A model generated the notes under the pieces. That model did no database searches. It had not been told where the DNA came from and saw nothing but the letters and a program-made list of their open reading frames with translations. A stretch of 23,262 nt of DNA, from NCBI GenBank assembly GCA_039800165.1, contig JBDLRH010000001.1, positions 1 through 23,262 of the forward strand, written 5' to 3'. The position numbers and the translations under genes were made by a program. The DNA is from JBDLRH01 sp039800165 (GTDB lineage Bacteria > Pseudomonadota > Gammaproteobacteria > Burkholderiales > Burkholderiaceae_C). Within the stretch, counting starts at the first letter, position 1. Each line of letters opens with the position of its first letter. This document shows positions 1 to 7,077 of the stretch, piece after piece.

Positions 1-114
1 GACCTCCTCCACGCGCGTGCCCAGCTCGGCCTGCTTGAGGCCAAAGGCGATTTGCTCCTCAGTGAACTTGCTCTTCTTCACGACATGCTCCTGCCCCTGC
101 GGGGCGTTCATCAT
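1..114 (-). CDS. IS3-family transposase OrfA, N-terminal part (cut by window edge)
   Basis: Read on the minus strand, this frame contains KKSKFTEEQIAFGLKQAELG followed by TRVEEV, the typical beginning of the helix-turn-helix OrfA protein of IS3-family insertion sequences. OrfA binds the element ends and, by -1 frameshifting with OrfB, forms the active transposase. The ATG at 114 gives a short leader (MMNAPQGQEHV). An in-frame GTG at 81 would start exactly at the conserved KKSKF block and is an equally good start. The rest lies left of the window, so it is not known whether the copy is intact. An element end is expected within roughly 100 bases upstream; the stretch 141-162, reading TGACCCTGTACCTGATTTTC on the minus strand, is a weak candidate, not proven. 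Confidence 0.75.
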   Translation of the reverse strand, partial: MMNAPQGQEHVVKKSKFTEEQIAFGLKQAELGTRVEEV

Positions 115-313
115 GCCGGGCTTCTCTGTAACAGAACGGTGCGAAAATCAGGTACAGGGTCAAGACTCAACTCGCGGATGATTCATCTCCGTAATGCTCG
201 CAAAGCCGCTACCCGCGCGCCAGAGTTAGCCATAACCAGTGAGCACTGAGGATCATTCAATTCTGTAAAAAAGCAAAGGTAATTGCTTGCCACCGCCCTC
301 GGGAGTCTCGGAA

Positions 314-772
314 GTGAATCGGATTAAGATAAGCTACGCACCTTTGGTGTTGGTATTGACCGCTGCGTCAGCGCACGGGCAGACAATTAGCCGAGAATCG
401 AAAATCATGGCTCAATGCGAGTTCGTTTATTCATACACTGCTCAGTTAATGCAGCTTCAGGACAACGCAGGCGCAGCGATTAACATTCTTCGCCGGTCAA
501 CAATCCTCAGTACTGCCAATATGATGAGCAATGCAGAAGGCGATAAAATTCCGGGCTGGAAAGTCAAGATATGGACTGAACTCAGACCCACACTCAAATC
601 CGATCTGGATAGCCGAAGAGCAGACCCGCTGAAAGAATCAGCAAGATGCGATAAGGAAGCTTTACCTATTGCTCTAAAGATCCGCGATCGAAATTTAAGA
701 CTCTGGGGATATAACTTTGATGAGCTTCAGGGTCTTCTTTTCTCGCAGATGAGGGCGTCAACGGGGATCTAA
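314..772 (+). CDS. hypothetical exported protein (152 aa)
   Basis: I do not recognise the family. The GTG at 314 is preferred because it follows a GGGAG-like ribosome site and begins a good Sec signal peptide: positively charged NRIK, a hydrophobic stretch YAPLVLVLTAASA, then a cleavage region near AHG-Q. A TTG at 287 would add nine residues before the charged region. The mature part is mixed alpha/polar with two cysteines (in AQCEF and ARCDK) that could form a disulphide in the periplasm. Base composition is clearly less GC-rich than the chromosomal genes to the right, which suggests horizontal acquisition. The stop codon almost touches a decayed insertion sequence (776-1061), so the native C-terminus may have been altered by that insertion. 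Confidence 0.62.
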   Translation: MNRIKISYAPLVLVLTAASAHGQTISRESKIMAQCEFVYSYTAQLMQLQDNAGAAINILRRSTILSTANMMSNAEGDKIPGWKVKIWTELRPTLKSDLDSRRADPLKESARCDKEALPIALKIRDRNLRLWGYNFDELQGLLFSQMRASTGI

Positions 773-775
773 GCA

Positions 776-1061
776 CCTCGGGCGCGTGAGTCACGCACAG
801 AAGCCGCCCCGAGAGACACCAAGCGTCTCGCACGTTAGGCTGACTGGCCCGACGCCCCTAAGTATCTCGCTACGAAGTCGAACCTCACATCGACTCTTTC
901 GCAAGGTATGTCGCGGCTTGTTTCAAGCTGTCGCCCTCGGTCTTTAGCTTGCCCACTTCCTTGCACAGCCGTGCTATCTCGGCGTCCTATGTCTTTTGCC
1001 TGCCATTGCCAGGAAACGCCTCCTGCGGCTCATCACGCAGCCCACGAACCCATTTGCGGAG
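776..1061 (-). pseudogene. decayed IS3-family transposase (orfA end plus orfB beginning)
   Basis: The minus strand from about 1052 reads WVRGLRDEPQEAFPGNG, then an in-frame TAG, then DAEIARLCKEVGKLKTEGDS and LKQAATYLAKES. This is the C-terminal leucine-zipper region of an IS3-group OrfA, ending at the TGA at 885-887. Overlapping it in another frame, GTG at 888 starts VRFDFVARYLGA, the usual OrfB beginning. After an internal TAA and a frame change the sequence continues TCETLGVSRGGFCA, stop, LTRPR, all matching the OrfB start. At least two nonsense changes and one frameshift are present, and the catalytic DDE part is absent, so it is dead. It belongs to a different IS3 subgroup from the copy at 1-114. 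It sits exactly between two convergent orphan genes. Confidence 0.75.
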
Positions 1062-1136
1062 CATACGTCAATATTCTTGGTCGGAGCATGGATAATTCAC
1101 TCCACTTAAACATTAACCCGTCAACATGAAAAGATT

Positions 1137-2027
1137 TTAAAATTTGGCAGTCTCGCCCACCCTTTCGCAGCTCCCGCTAAATCTTACATCTCCTCGACTT
1201 AATGTCGCCCGGCCAGATATTCGACTTATAGATAGGTTCATACCTCTGAATTTTGCGCTGATGCGATCCGACACCACATCCCGCTCTTTAAGCCAAGTAT
1301 TTGAAACCTGCACATTACCGGTTGATTCGTGAAATCGAACAACCAACTCTATATCATTACCTTTCTGAGAGTTGGGCGCATCTAACGAACAAATTAAAGA
1401 GCGTATATTATTCAGCCATGCAGTTTCCAAACTAATCTTTCGCGCGACTGGTTCAGCGATGCCGCTCTTAATTACCGCGCAAGCATAGTCAACTGCGACT
1501 TCCTCATCGGCCCTTGAGAAACTCGGCGCAGCCAGAACCCGCCTGTGCTCTTCATTAGAGATGGAAGTCAGTAGCTCCCTCTTTCTGTCAATCAAAAACT
1601 GATCGACTGGTGTGTGCTGAATATCTTTTGGATTAAATCCATCTTTATATTTTTGACCACTGGTCGCCTCTGCCCATTGAGGAGGCTTATCAGAAGAGGT
1701 CTCGATATTAAAGAGCGTCCTAATAAGCTCAACACCCCTGTTAGCGCAGTCAATAGAAAATATTTGCAATTGCGCGAGGCGGAAATCTGTTTTTCCGCCA
1801 GGATCTCGAAACTTATTGACAGAGACAAGCTCGATAGCACCATAGCGACCATCGCCTAAAGATGGAAATAGCCTTGCGGCGGCTAGGCTGAATTCCTCCT
1901 CTTTGATTATCACGCGCTCCGAACTGTCCGAAGCATAGACAGGTTTTACAACTGATCCGGCGCTGACAATTACAGCTACGCTAGCCTGTGCCAGACAGAT
2001 GACAAATCGATCGATCAACCTCGCCAT
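1137..2027 (-). CDS. hypothetical exported protein (296 aa)
   Basis: The family is not recognised. The ATG at 2027 has a GAGG ribosome site six bases upstream, and the first residues form a Sec signal peptide: MARLIDR, a hydrophobic core VICLAQASVAVIVSAGSVV, and a likely cleavage site after VYA (about residue 32). The mature protein is soluble-looking, with no further membrane span, and has five cysteines. The segment around SIDCANRGVELIRTLFNIE, with cysteines near DYACAVIK and SLICSLDA, resembles periplasmic proteins with several short alpha/beta units, but no motif identifies a function. Composition is AT-richer than the chromosomal part of the window, like the gene at 314-772, which points to foreign origin. 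It appears to be single, with its own upstream region. Confidence 0.75.
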   Translation of the reverse strand: MARLIDRFVICLAQASVAVIVSAGSVVKPVYASDSSERVIIKEEEFSLAAARLFPSLGDGRYGAIELVSVNKFRDPGGKTDFRLAQLQIFSIDCANRGVELIRTLFNIETSSDKPPQWAEATSGQKYKDGFNPKDIQHTPVDQFLIDRKRELLTSISNEEHRRVLAAPSFSRADEEVAVDYACAVIKSGIAEPVARKISLETAWLNNIRSLICSLDAPNSQKGNDIELVVRFHESTGNVQVSNTWLKERDVVSDRISAKFRGMNLSISRISGRATLSRGDVRFSGSCERVGETAKF

Positions 2028-2124
2028 AAAGATCCTCTAACTGTAAAACTCAATTCTGCGCTGAACCGACGGCCATCAGGACGTCTGACTCGTAGTATGG
2101 TTTATTCGCGCAGTCCCGGATGAA

Positions 2125-2307
2125 CTACTGCGCCATGAAGTCGGCGTGCTCTGCACCGCTGCTGTAGGCGGCCAACTCGTGGTTAATGTGGTCTGCTTGG
2201 TGCTTGGCTATACGCATTAACGCGGCCCTCAAGCGTCTGGCGCTTAGTGTCCTGCACGTCAAGATCCGGCGAACAGTTGGTTGATCGTACTCTCGTGTGG
2301 TGCGCAT
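2125..2307 (-). CDS. small hypothetical protein (60 aa)
   Basis: A short minus-strand frame starting at ATG 2307, with AGGA nine bases upstream. The product is basic and predicted helical (RRILTCRTLSARRLRAALMR), followed by an acidic/polar tail ending GAEHADFMAQ. It is the last of a series of small minus-strand frames between 3423 and 2125, which supports a common transcript. Other frames overlap it, one of them longer (2183-2491), but that one has no ribosome site and unlikely composition. I recognise no family; it may be a real small gene of the mobile element or a chance frame. Confidence 0.35.
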   Translation of the reverse strand: MRTTREYDQPTVRRILTCRTLSARRLRAALMRIAKHQADHINHELAAYSSGAEHADFMAQ

Positions 2308-2378
2308 GCCCGCAGTTCCTGGGTAGCCAACCTAGGCAGAGACTCACCAAGCGTCCCTCTCCCCAGAATAAACGGCTC

Positions 2379-2525
2379 TTAGCGCGAGACGAAACTTTCG
2401 GCGCGTGTGTATATCCACCACTGCGCGCAACCTGCCGCACTGTGCAGACTGCCAAGTGGTATACGCCTGCGATCCAGTACATCCGCCACAAGCACCGAGC
2501 GGGGGGGGCTGCTATAGGCGGTCAG
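2379..2525 (-). CDS. possible small gene with CTG start (48 aa)
   Basis: The minus-strand frame after CTG 2525 reads LTAYSSPPRSVLVADVLDRR and then RIPLGSLHSAAGCAQWWIYT. This looks like real protein sequence, yet the frame has no ATG. The CTG forms a CTGA overlap with the stop codon of the preceding frame (2522-2671), the same geometry as the ATGA overlaps found elsewhere in this element. GTG codons at residues 11 and 13 are alternative starts. A run of eight C (minus strand; 2501-2508) falls at residues 6-8. The frame could be a coupled small gene, a phase-variable one, or a decayed remnant. Confidence 0.27.
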   Translation of the reverse strand: MTAYSSPPRSVLVADVLDRRRIPLGSLHSAAGCAQWWIYTRAESFVSR

Positions 2526-2671
2526 CCCTTGAGCTGTGGCTTAGCCAGGGTGGCGGGGCATCCTTCCAACAGCTCTCTCAACTTAGGGCCTGCCGTGAAC
2601 TCATCTTGGCTAAGTACCCTGTTAGCGAGTCGCGGTGCTTGTGGTGCGGGTTTCTTGTCTAGCTTGGGCGT
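2522..2671 (-). CDS. possible small gene with ACG in place of its start codon (49 aa)
   Basis: The frame reads (ACG)PKLDKKPAPQAPRLANRVLS followed by QDEFTAGPKLRELLEGCPAT and a lysine-rich end. A GGAG ribosome site lies seven bases before the ACG at 2671-2669, just where an ATG is expected, so a single ATG-to-ACG change would explain the missing start. It lies downstream of the gene at 2725-3120 in the same direction, and its stop overlaps the next frame. Function unknown. It may be silenced by the start mutation, poorly translated from ACG, or not a gene. Confidence 0.3.
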   Translation of the reverse strand, partial: TPKLDKKPAPQAPRLANRVLSQDEFTAGPKLRELLEGCPATLAKPQLKG

Positions 2672-2724
2672 GAGTGCTCTCCGTAAGGGCTACGGTGCGT
2701 GGTGGTTTGTCGTTGGCAGCCGGC

Positions 2725-3120
2725 CTAATCGCCGCGCTCTGTGAGCCAGTGAGCATGCTGTAACGCGAGGATGGCGGACCTGCGAGCTGTGCGCAAACGG
2801 TTCATCTTCGGGTCCCTGGGGTGCACCCCGAGGCGCGCGAGCCGGTGTTCCTCTGCAGCCAGTTCGCGCAGGCGTCGAAACACCGGGATAACTTCGTTGT
2901 GGAGTGCTGAGCGCTTTTGGTACTCCTCGTCGTCGTCATACATGTCGCGGGGTAGGCTGCTGCTGCAACCGGCGGCGCAGCAGTAAACGGTGTCGTCGTA
3001 GAGGTTAGTCCAGTAGCCCCCTTCCCAGCAGCAGTCGCCGAACTTCGCGGGGTACTCATCGTTGTCCTCCCTGATGCTGGCGGTGGTCGTGCTTGCAGTG
3101 GCGGCGGTGTTGGCGGTCAT
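2725..3120 (-). CDS. hypothetical protein with cysteine cluster (131 aa)
   Basis: Starts at ATG 3120 directly after the stop of the upstream gene (TGAATG), so translation is probably coupled. The first 20 residues are threonine/alanine-rich. A cysteine-rich segment follows, with C30, C31, C47, C48 and C52 (DCCWEGGYW ... YCCAAGC), which could bind a metal or form disulphides. Then comes an acidic patch (YDDDEEYQ). The C-terminal half is helical and basic (VFRRLRELAAEEHRLARLG). I recognise no family. The pattern of cysteine cluster plus charged helix is common among small DNA-associated proteins of mobile elements, but that is inference only. Confidence 0.62.
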   Translation of the reverse strand: MTANTAATASTTTASIREDNDEYPAKFGDCCWEGGYWTNLYDDTVYCCAAGCSSSLPRDMYDDDEEYQKRSALHNEVIPVFRRLRELAAEEHRLARLGVHPRDPKMNRLRTARRSAILALQHAHWLTERGD

Positions 3121-3423
3121 TCAGGCTCCAGTCAATTTGTAGAGATTGAAACGGGGGCGCCCGCGTGTGGGCACTGGGGTGGGGCAGCCGGGGGGTACCC
3201 ACAGGGCACGGGAGGTCGGCTTGCCAGACTTCCGGGAAAAAATGACAACGCGCTGCCAGCGCGACAGCAGCAGTGGTTGAGCCAGAGCGCGCATGCTGCG
3301 CCCGAGTTGGCGTTCCAGCTCTGCGGGGGTGTAGCCGCAAGGGTTGATCGGGGTTCGGGCGGACCAGATCGCTAGTGCGACAAGGTGGCCAGACAAACAG
3401 TCAGGTGAAGCGGTTCCGCGCAT
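3121..3423 (-). CDS. hypothetical basic protein, possible DNA-binding (100 aa)
   Basis: An open frame extends up to 3618, but the ATG at 3423 has a good AGAGG ribosome site seven bases upstream. Sequence beyond it is low in protein character and carries the repeats described at 3465-3721, so 3423 is chosen. The product has a segment INPCGYTPAELERQLGRSMR that could be the recognition part of a helix-turn-helix, followed by a beta-like stretch (WQRVVIFSRKSGKPTSRALW) reminiscent of a winged helix. It is strongly basic. It is the first gene of a minus-strand series whose second gene starts immediately at its stop. A small element-encoded regulator is possible but unproven. Confidence 0.55.
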   Translation of the reverse strand: MRGTASPDCLSGHLVALAIWSARTPINPCGYTPAELERQLGRSMRALAQPLLLSRWQRVVIFSRKSGKPTSRALWVPPGCPTPVPTRGRPRFNLYKLTGA

Positions 3424-3464
3424 GTTGGTCCTCTTGGGGGTCAGGTGGTGCGCTTTGGGGGCAG

Positions 3465-3721
3465 CAATGTGACGCACAGGCGGCATCGTCGTAGCGTCGT
3501 CACCGCCGAAACCTGCGCCAGTATTGGCTTTGCGACGAATGCGGCGGTGTGACGATGAATTCGCACACCCTCCTTCTTCTCCATATCCATGCCTCTTTCT
3601 TCCTCCTTTCTTTTTCATGAGAAAGTGAAAAAATTCATCGCGTGCGTCACATCGTCACCAACACGCACCAGTGCTTGCTTTACCAGCGACGTAGCGGTTA
3701 CGAAGGAATAGCATCGTCACA
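3465..3721. other. candidate replication origin: inverted TGTGACG repeats and pyrimidine tract
   Basis: This stretch between the ATPase gene and the small-gene series carries TGTGACG at 3468-3474 and 3548-3554 on the plus strand, and at 3651-3645 and 3721-3715 on the minus strand. Near copies GGTGACG lie at 3504-3498 and 3659-3653 (minus). Two copies extend to TGTGACGATG (3548-3557 plus; 3721-3712 minus), and a third matches nine of ten. CGATGAATT at 3553-3561 is repeated inverted at 3632-3640. Between the arms, 3567-3616 is almost pure pyrimidine on the plus strand, and 3617-3640 is AT-rich. Iterons plus an easily melted tract beside primase and ATPase genes are typical of element origins, but they could instead be an operator array. 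One copy overlaps the ATPase stop codon. A 49-codon minus-strand frame (3441-3590) crosses the region; I do not call it a gene. Confidence 0.4.
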
Positions 3722-5435
3722 CTTGAGGCCATTCTGTTTGCCGGAACTCCAGCAGCGTCCCGTCACGTGTCTTGCTTACCCCGTACGTGATTCCGAGCGC
3801 AGCGAGCGTCGGTGCTTGGGCCTCCAAGGCGTTCCGGGTAGCCCTTTCACTGCTGTACGCCAGAGCACCAAGGTCGGTACGCGCCCTGCTTCGAAGTTCC
3901 TTGAGCATCACGCCAACACGCCGTTCGTTGCTCGGCGTGGTGTAGGCGTACCCTTGTCTTGCTGCCCAAGTCATCACTGGCGGCGTGCCTATCCCCGGTT
4001 GGGCCTTCGCGCCAAAGTAGGCAATGGCCTCGCGCACGGCCACAACGATCGGGCTTATCTCAGCCTGTTCCTCGGCAGCTTCGCGCCGGTGCTTACGCAT
4101 TGCCTCTTGAAACTGACCGGGTTGCCAGCCAACCGCTGCTGTGATGGCTTCGCCCAGTTGCTCGAAGTCCACTAGCCGGTGCGTGTATGTCAGTGCCCGA
4201 GCAGCTGGTAGGCCTGCAAGGCCCGCCGAAAGCAACGTGAGCAATCCGCCAGTCAACTCAGCGCGTTGGCCCTTGAACGCAGACTCAACGTCCCCAGCGC
4301 CCGCAAACTCCTTGCGTCGGCTCACGGTTATGCGCACGGTACGGCTGCGCGCATCGGCTCGCGTGATGACGGGGACTATGGCAGTGATGATGATCGGTGC
4401 CCGGGCCTCGATCTGGAACTCTTCCCCCTGCGTGTACAGAAGCCGTGCGGCGAAAACGGTGCCAGTCGCAACTTTGCAGCATAGGTCTTGTTCCGCGTCC
4501 ACCAAGGGGCCACCCGCGTTGTCGTAACCAATGACGTAGCGATTGGACGCCGCTGCGGCTACGTCTGACTCCTGTAACTTCGTCGAAGGCAGGGAACCGG
4601 CTGCGGTGGGATCGACAGTCGCAGCGAGGTGGCTCGCGAGCGTGGTCTTACCCGAGCCCGCCGCACCGATGATTTCAGCTATCGGGTTCGGTGTGTCCGA
4701 ACGTAGCCATTCGCACAGAAGTACTGCGGCAATAGGTGCCGTCTCGGCCTTTACACCTGCGCTCACTAGCCAGCCGGCAACACGATCCCATGCCGCCTGC
4801 GGGGTCTCCTGCTGGGGTGGAACGTGCAATTCACCGTACCCGCCGCCGCGACGAAACGCGATCGACGCATTGGCTCTTTTTGTCCATCCGACTGCAGTGA
4901 CGTGAACAACTTCGCCAGAATTGTTGCCGAGGTCCACGATATACCCGCCGTTACCATCCGGCGCGATCCGGTTATGGACGTAGACTTTCCGACCTTCCTC
5001 TCGGCAACGCGCCCTGATCGGTCCGATTTCACGCTTCAAGACTTCGTGACTGGGCGCGGTACCGGTGGCCTTCGCCACCTCTAGTGCAATGTAGTCCAGT
5101 GCTGCCGGCGCATCTGCGTCAATGACCTCACACTTCCCATGTGGGGTGCTGTGGAAGTACACGAGGCGCCCGTACTGGTTGATCCGGAAATCCATGGCGG
5201 CGATCACCGTCCCGGCTTTTGCGCTGGGCACCGCCTTGTCGGGCTTGCCACTCGATCCGGCCTGGGCCTTCAGCGCGGCCACCTGCTGCGGGTCCGGGGC
5301 AATATCTGGGGGCAGTGAACCCGGCAAGGCCGGTGCCGAGTCTTCGGCCATGACCTCCATCACGTCGGTAACTTCACTCGGCGCACTCATACCCCGGCGC
5401 GTACGTTCCATGGCTATGCGTTGTGCAACACTCAT
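3717..5435 (-). CDS. phage/plasmid-type P-loop ATPase, probable replication helicase partner (572 aa)
   Basis: The ATG at 5435 is chosen over an upstream one at 5474 because GGAGGG stands just before it and it overlaps the primase stop as ATGA. Residues 1-80 are low-complexity linker. A beta-rich region follows (about 80-210), then the ATPase core: Walker A GAAGSGKT at about 257-264 and a hydrophobic strand ending in YDN (about 304-306) in place of a classic Walker B. Next comes the block LCCKVATGTVFAARLLYTQG, which matches the TGxGFxxRxLYT signature of an ATPase family found in phages, satellites and integrative elements beside primases. A later R-A-D-A-R-S-R-T-V segment could hold the arginine finger. 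The C-terminal 100 residues may be a winged-helix DNA-binding part. It probably unwinds the element origin; biochemical helicase activity is inference. Confidence 0.85.
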   Translation of the reverse strand: MSVAQRIAMERTRRGMSAPSEVTDVMEVMAEDSAPALPGSLPPDIAPDPQQVAALKAQAGSSGKPDKAVPSAKAGTVIAAMDFRINQYGRLVYFHSTPHGKCEVIDADAPAALDYIALEVAKATGTAPSHEVLKREIGPIRARCREEGRKVYVHNRIAPDGNGGYIVDLGNNSGEVVHVTAVGWTKRANASIAFRRGGGYGELHVPPQQETPQAAWDRVAGWLVSAGVKAETAPIAAVLLCEWLRSDTPNPIAEIIGAAGSGKTTLASHLAATVDPTAAGSLPSTKLQESDVAAAASNRYVIGYDNAGGPLVDAEQDLCCKVATGTVFAARLLYTQGEEFQIEARAPIIITAIVPVITRADARSRTVRITVSRRKEFAGAGDVESAFKGQRAELTGGLLTLLSAGLAGLPAARALTYTHRLVDFEQLGEAITAAVGWQPGQFQEAMRKHRREAAEEQAEISPIVVAVREAIAYFGAKAQPGIGTPPVMTWAARQGYAYTTPSNERRVGVMLKELRSRARTDLGALAYSSERATRNALEAQAPTLAALGITYGVSKTRDGTLLEFRQTEWPQV

Positions 5436-6595
5436 GACCTGCCCTCCGATCCGCTGCGAGCCAACATGGCCCATGTCTGTCTGTGGTGTGCGGCGAGATA
5501 AGCCGCAGCAGCCCGAGATTCAGGGCTCGCGGTTCGGCTCCCGCGCGCAGCTTCAACCAAGTCTGCAGCCCGGACCTTGGCCATCCCCAGCAACACACCG
5601 GCTGCCGCATCAGGCGGGAGGATGGACGCCGCTGAGTCGAACACCTGCCCGGGGTCGTACCGGGGGTCTGTCGTCGCCGCCTGCGCGCGCGTGGAGTCAC
5701 TTGGTGATGTGTTGCCGAACCGCATCGCCAACTCACGCACGCTGCCGTCCGGGTAGTACGGGCAAAGCGCCTTGAACGCCATCAGCCCCTTAGTCCAGTC
5801 GTGGTAAGCGTCAGCCTGAAGGTACGGCACAGCCTGCGTCAGCCGCTCCAGGGTCGGTAGGTCGCGTGCTACCGTACCCGCTGAAGGGGTTGCATGCTTC
5901 ACCGCTACGCGGTGCCGGGTCGGGGCTACAGCACCTTGGTGCTTGGCCAAGAAGTCGCGCAGCGGGAATACATCGCCCTCGTACCGCCAGCACTTTGCAA
6001 GGTGCGCGCGTTCCGGGTGCGCTCCGTATACACCCTGCTGCTGGCACAAGCTCTTGCCCGTCTCGTCAGCGAGCCCAGAAAACAGCTTGGCATTCATGAC
6101 GCCGTGCGCGTTGCGGTAGGCATTCGCATCCATGCGCAGGTCAACCGGGAGAACCACCCGCACTCGGACACCGGGCTTATCCTTGCGCCCGTGGCTGTGC
6201 GTGGTGTACGCCAGTCCAGCCCGCCCCTTACCGAGCACCTGAGTGCCGACCATGAGGAACTGCTGCAGATTTAGCCCGTCGAAGTCAAAGACGATGGCCG
6301 TTGCAGTCGTCACGTGCGCTGCTGAACGCATAGCGCCTATCTCGGGCTCCCCTCGCTGGCGCGCGCTCGCCAGTGTTTTACCGACTAGCGCAACATCTGA
6401 TCGAAGCAGCCCGAGGGTGAAGTAGGTCAGCAGCTGCTTATCGTTGCAGAGTGTCGGACCACAAGTCGGAGCGATCAGCGCCATCATGGCCTGCCAGTCC
6501 AGCCCATCAACCATCCGGGTCGGGCGCGTTCGGGTACTCCTGGGGTAGAGGGTGACTTCGCCTACCCACTTGCCTGCATACGTTGACACTGTCAT
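5432..6595 (-). CDS. archaeo-eukaryotic-type primase with PriCT-like C-terminus (387 aa)
   Basis: The ATG at 6595 overlaps the preceding stop (ATGA) and has GGAG nine bases upstream. Motif I of the AEP fold is seen as IVFDFDG (D104 and D106 would bind metal). Motif II is the THSHGRKDKPGVRVRVVLP block (about 132-150), with its histidine and basic residues for nucleotide binding. Around residues 250-300, the segment containing ADAYHDWTKGLMAFKALCP resembles the PriCT-2 domain that follows such primases. It would lay down primers for replication of the element and is coupled to the ATPase gene downstream (4-bp overlap). The protein is short for a fused primase-helicase; here the two activities are split into adjacent genes. 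The catalytic class is well supported; the exact subfamily is not. Confidence 0.82.
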   Translation of the reverse strand: MTVSTYAGKWVGEVTLYPRSTRTRPTRMVDGLDWQAMMALIAPTCGPTLCNDKQLLTYFTLGLLRSDVALVGKTLASARQRGEPEIGAMRSAAHVTTATAIVFDFDGLNLQQFLMVGTQVLGKGRAGLAYTTHSHGRKDKPGVRVRVVLPVDLRMDANAYRNAHGVMNAKLFSGLADETGKSLCQQQGVYGAHPERAHLAKCWRYEGDVFPLRDFLAKHQGAVAPTRHRVAVKHATPSAGTVARDLPTLERLTQAVPYLQADAYHDWTKGLMAFKALCPYYPDGSVRELAMRFGNTSPSDSTRAQAATTDPRYDPGQVFDSAASILPPDAAAGVLLGMAKVRAADLVEAARGSRTASPESRAAAAYLAAHHRQTWAMLARSGSEGRS

Positions 6596-7077
6596 GGCGA
6601 GCACTCCAGCGCGCCCGTGCACGCGTCTAGCGTCATCGGGGTTGGTTGTCCCTGCGCTCTGGCCGCTGTCAACGTCACGCTGCGGTCGCCCAGGTCGATG
6701 CTGATGTGGAATGTGGGCGCTGCTGGATCCTGCTTCTCGTCCTTCGGGTCCGCGGCTAATTTGCCAAGTACCTCTGTGAGCCGGAGCAAAAATGTCGGGG
6801 AGCAGGCGCCCTGCTCTACCGTGTCCGCCAGCGTGCGGACAGCATCCCCCAGAAGTGAACGCGCACGCATCCGCGTAGCCGAACCATCGCGTTCAAACTC
6901 AGCGGCGACCCGATCAACGGACGAGCCAATGCCAGGGTCTGCGAGAGCGGTCAGGACCTGTTCCGGCTCCATGCCGTGCAGTGCCCCCAGCTGATCGAGC
7001 GTTATCGCCCCTACTGCAAAGCACGCAGCGTCGCTTATAAACCCGGCACTGCCAGCTGCAATAAGCGGCGAAATCAT
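6592..7077 (-). CDS. hypothetical element protein, possible small-terminase-like or HTH protein (161 aa)
   Basis: The ATG at 7077 overlaps the stop of the upstream gene (ATGA), and the stop overlaps the primase ATG, so it is the second of four coupled genes. Residues about 20-45 (AITLDQLGALHGMEPEQVLT) can form a helix-turn-helix. Residues 50-105 are long amphipathic helices, and the C-terminus ends in a short beta segment (FHISIDLGDRSVTLT). HTH, long helix and small beta end is the plan of many phage small-terminase-like and adaptor proteins, but no diagnostic residue proves this. If it were a small terminase subunit, it would support a packaging-hijack satellite. Otherwise it may be a replication accessory or regulator. 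An upstream ATG at 7239 would overlap the preceding gene too far to be likely. Confidence 0.68.
   Translation of the reverse strand: MISPLIAAGSAGFISDAACFAVGAITLDQLGALHGMEPEQVLTALADPGIGSSVDRVAAEFERDGSATRMRARSLLGDAVRTLADTVEQGACSPTFLLRLTEVLGKLAADPKDEKQDPAAPTFHISIDLGDRSVTLTAARAQGQPTPMTLDACTGALECSP

Noticed and set aside
908..1129. 73-codon plus-strand frame
   Set aside because: Antisense to the decayed IS3 transposase whose minus-strand similarity is clear.
2183..2491. 102-codon minus-strand frame
   Set aside because: No ribosome site, unlikely composition, and it overlaps two more protein-like small frames.
2247..2744. 165-codon plus-strand frame in the small-gene region
   Set aside because: No ribosome site, Arg/Ser/Cys-rich composition, and it is antisense to better-looking minus-strand frames.
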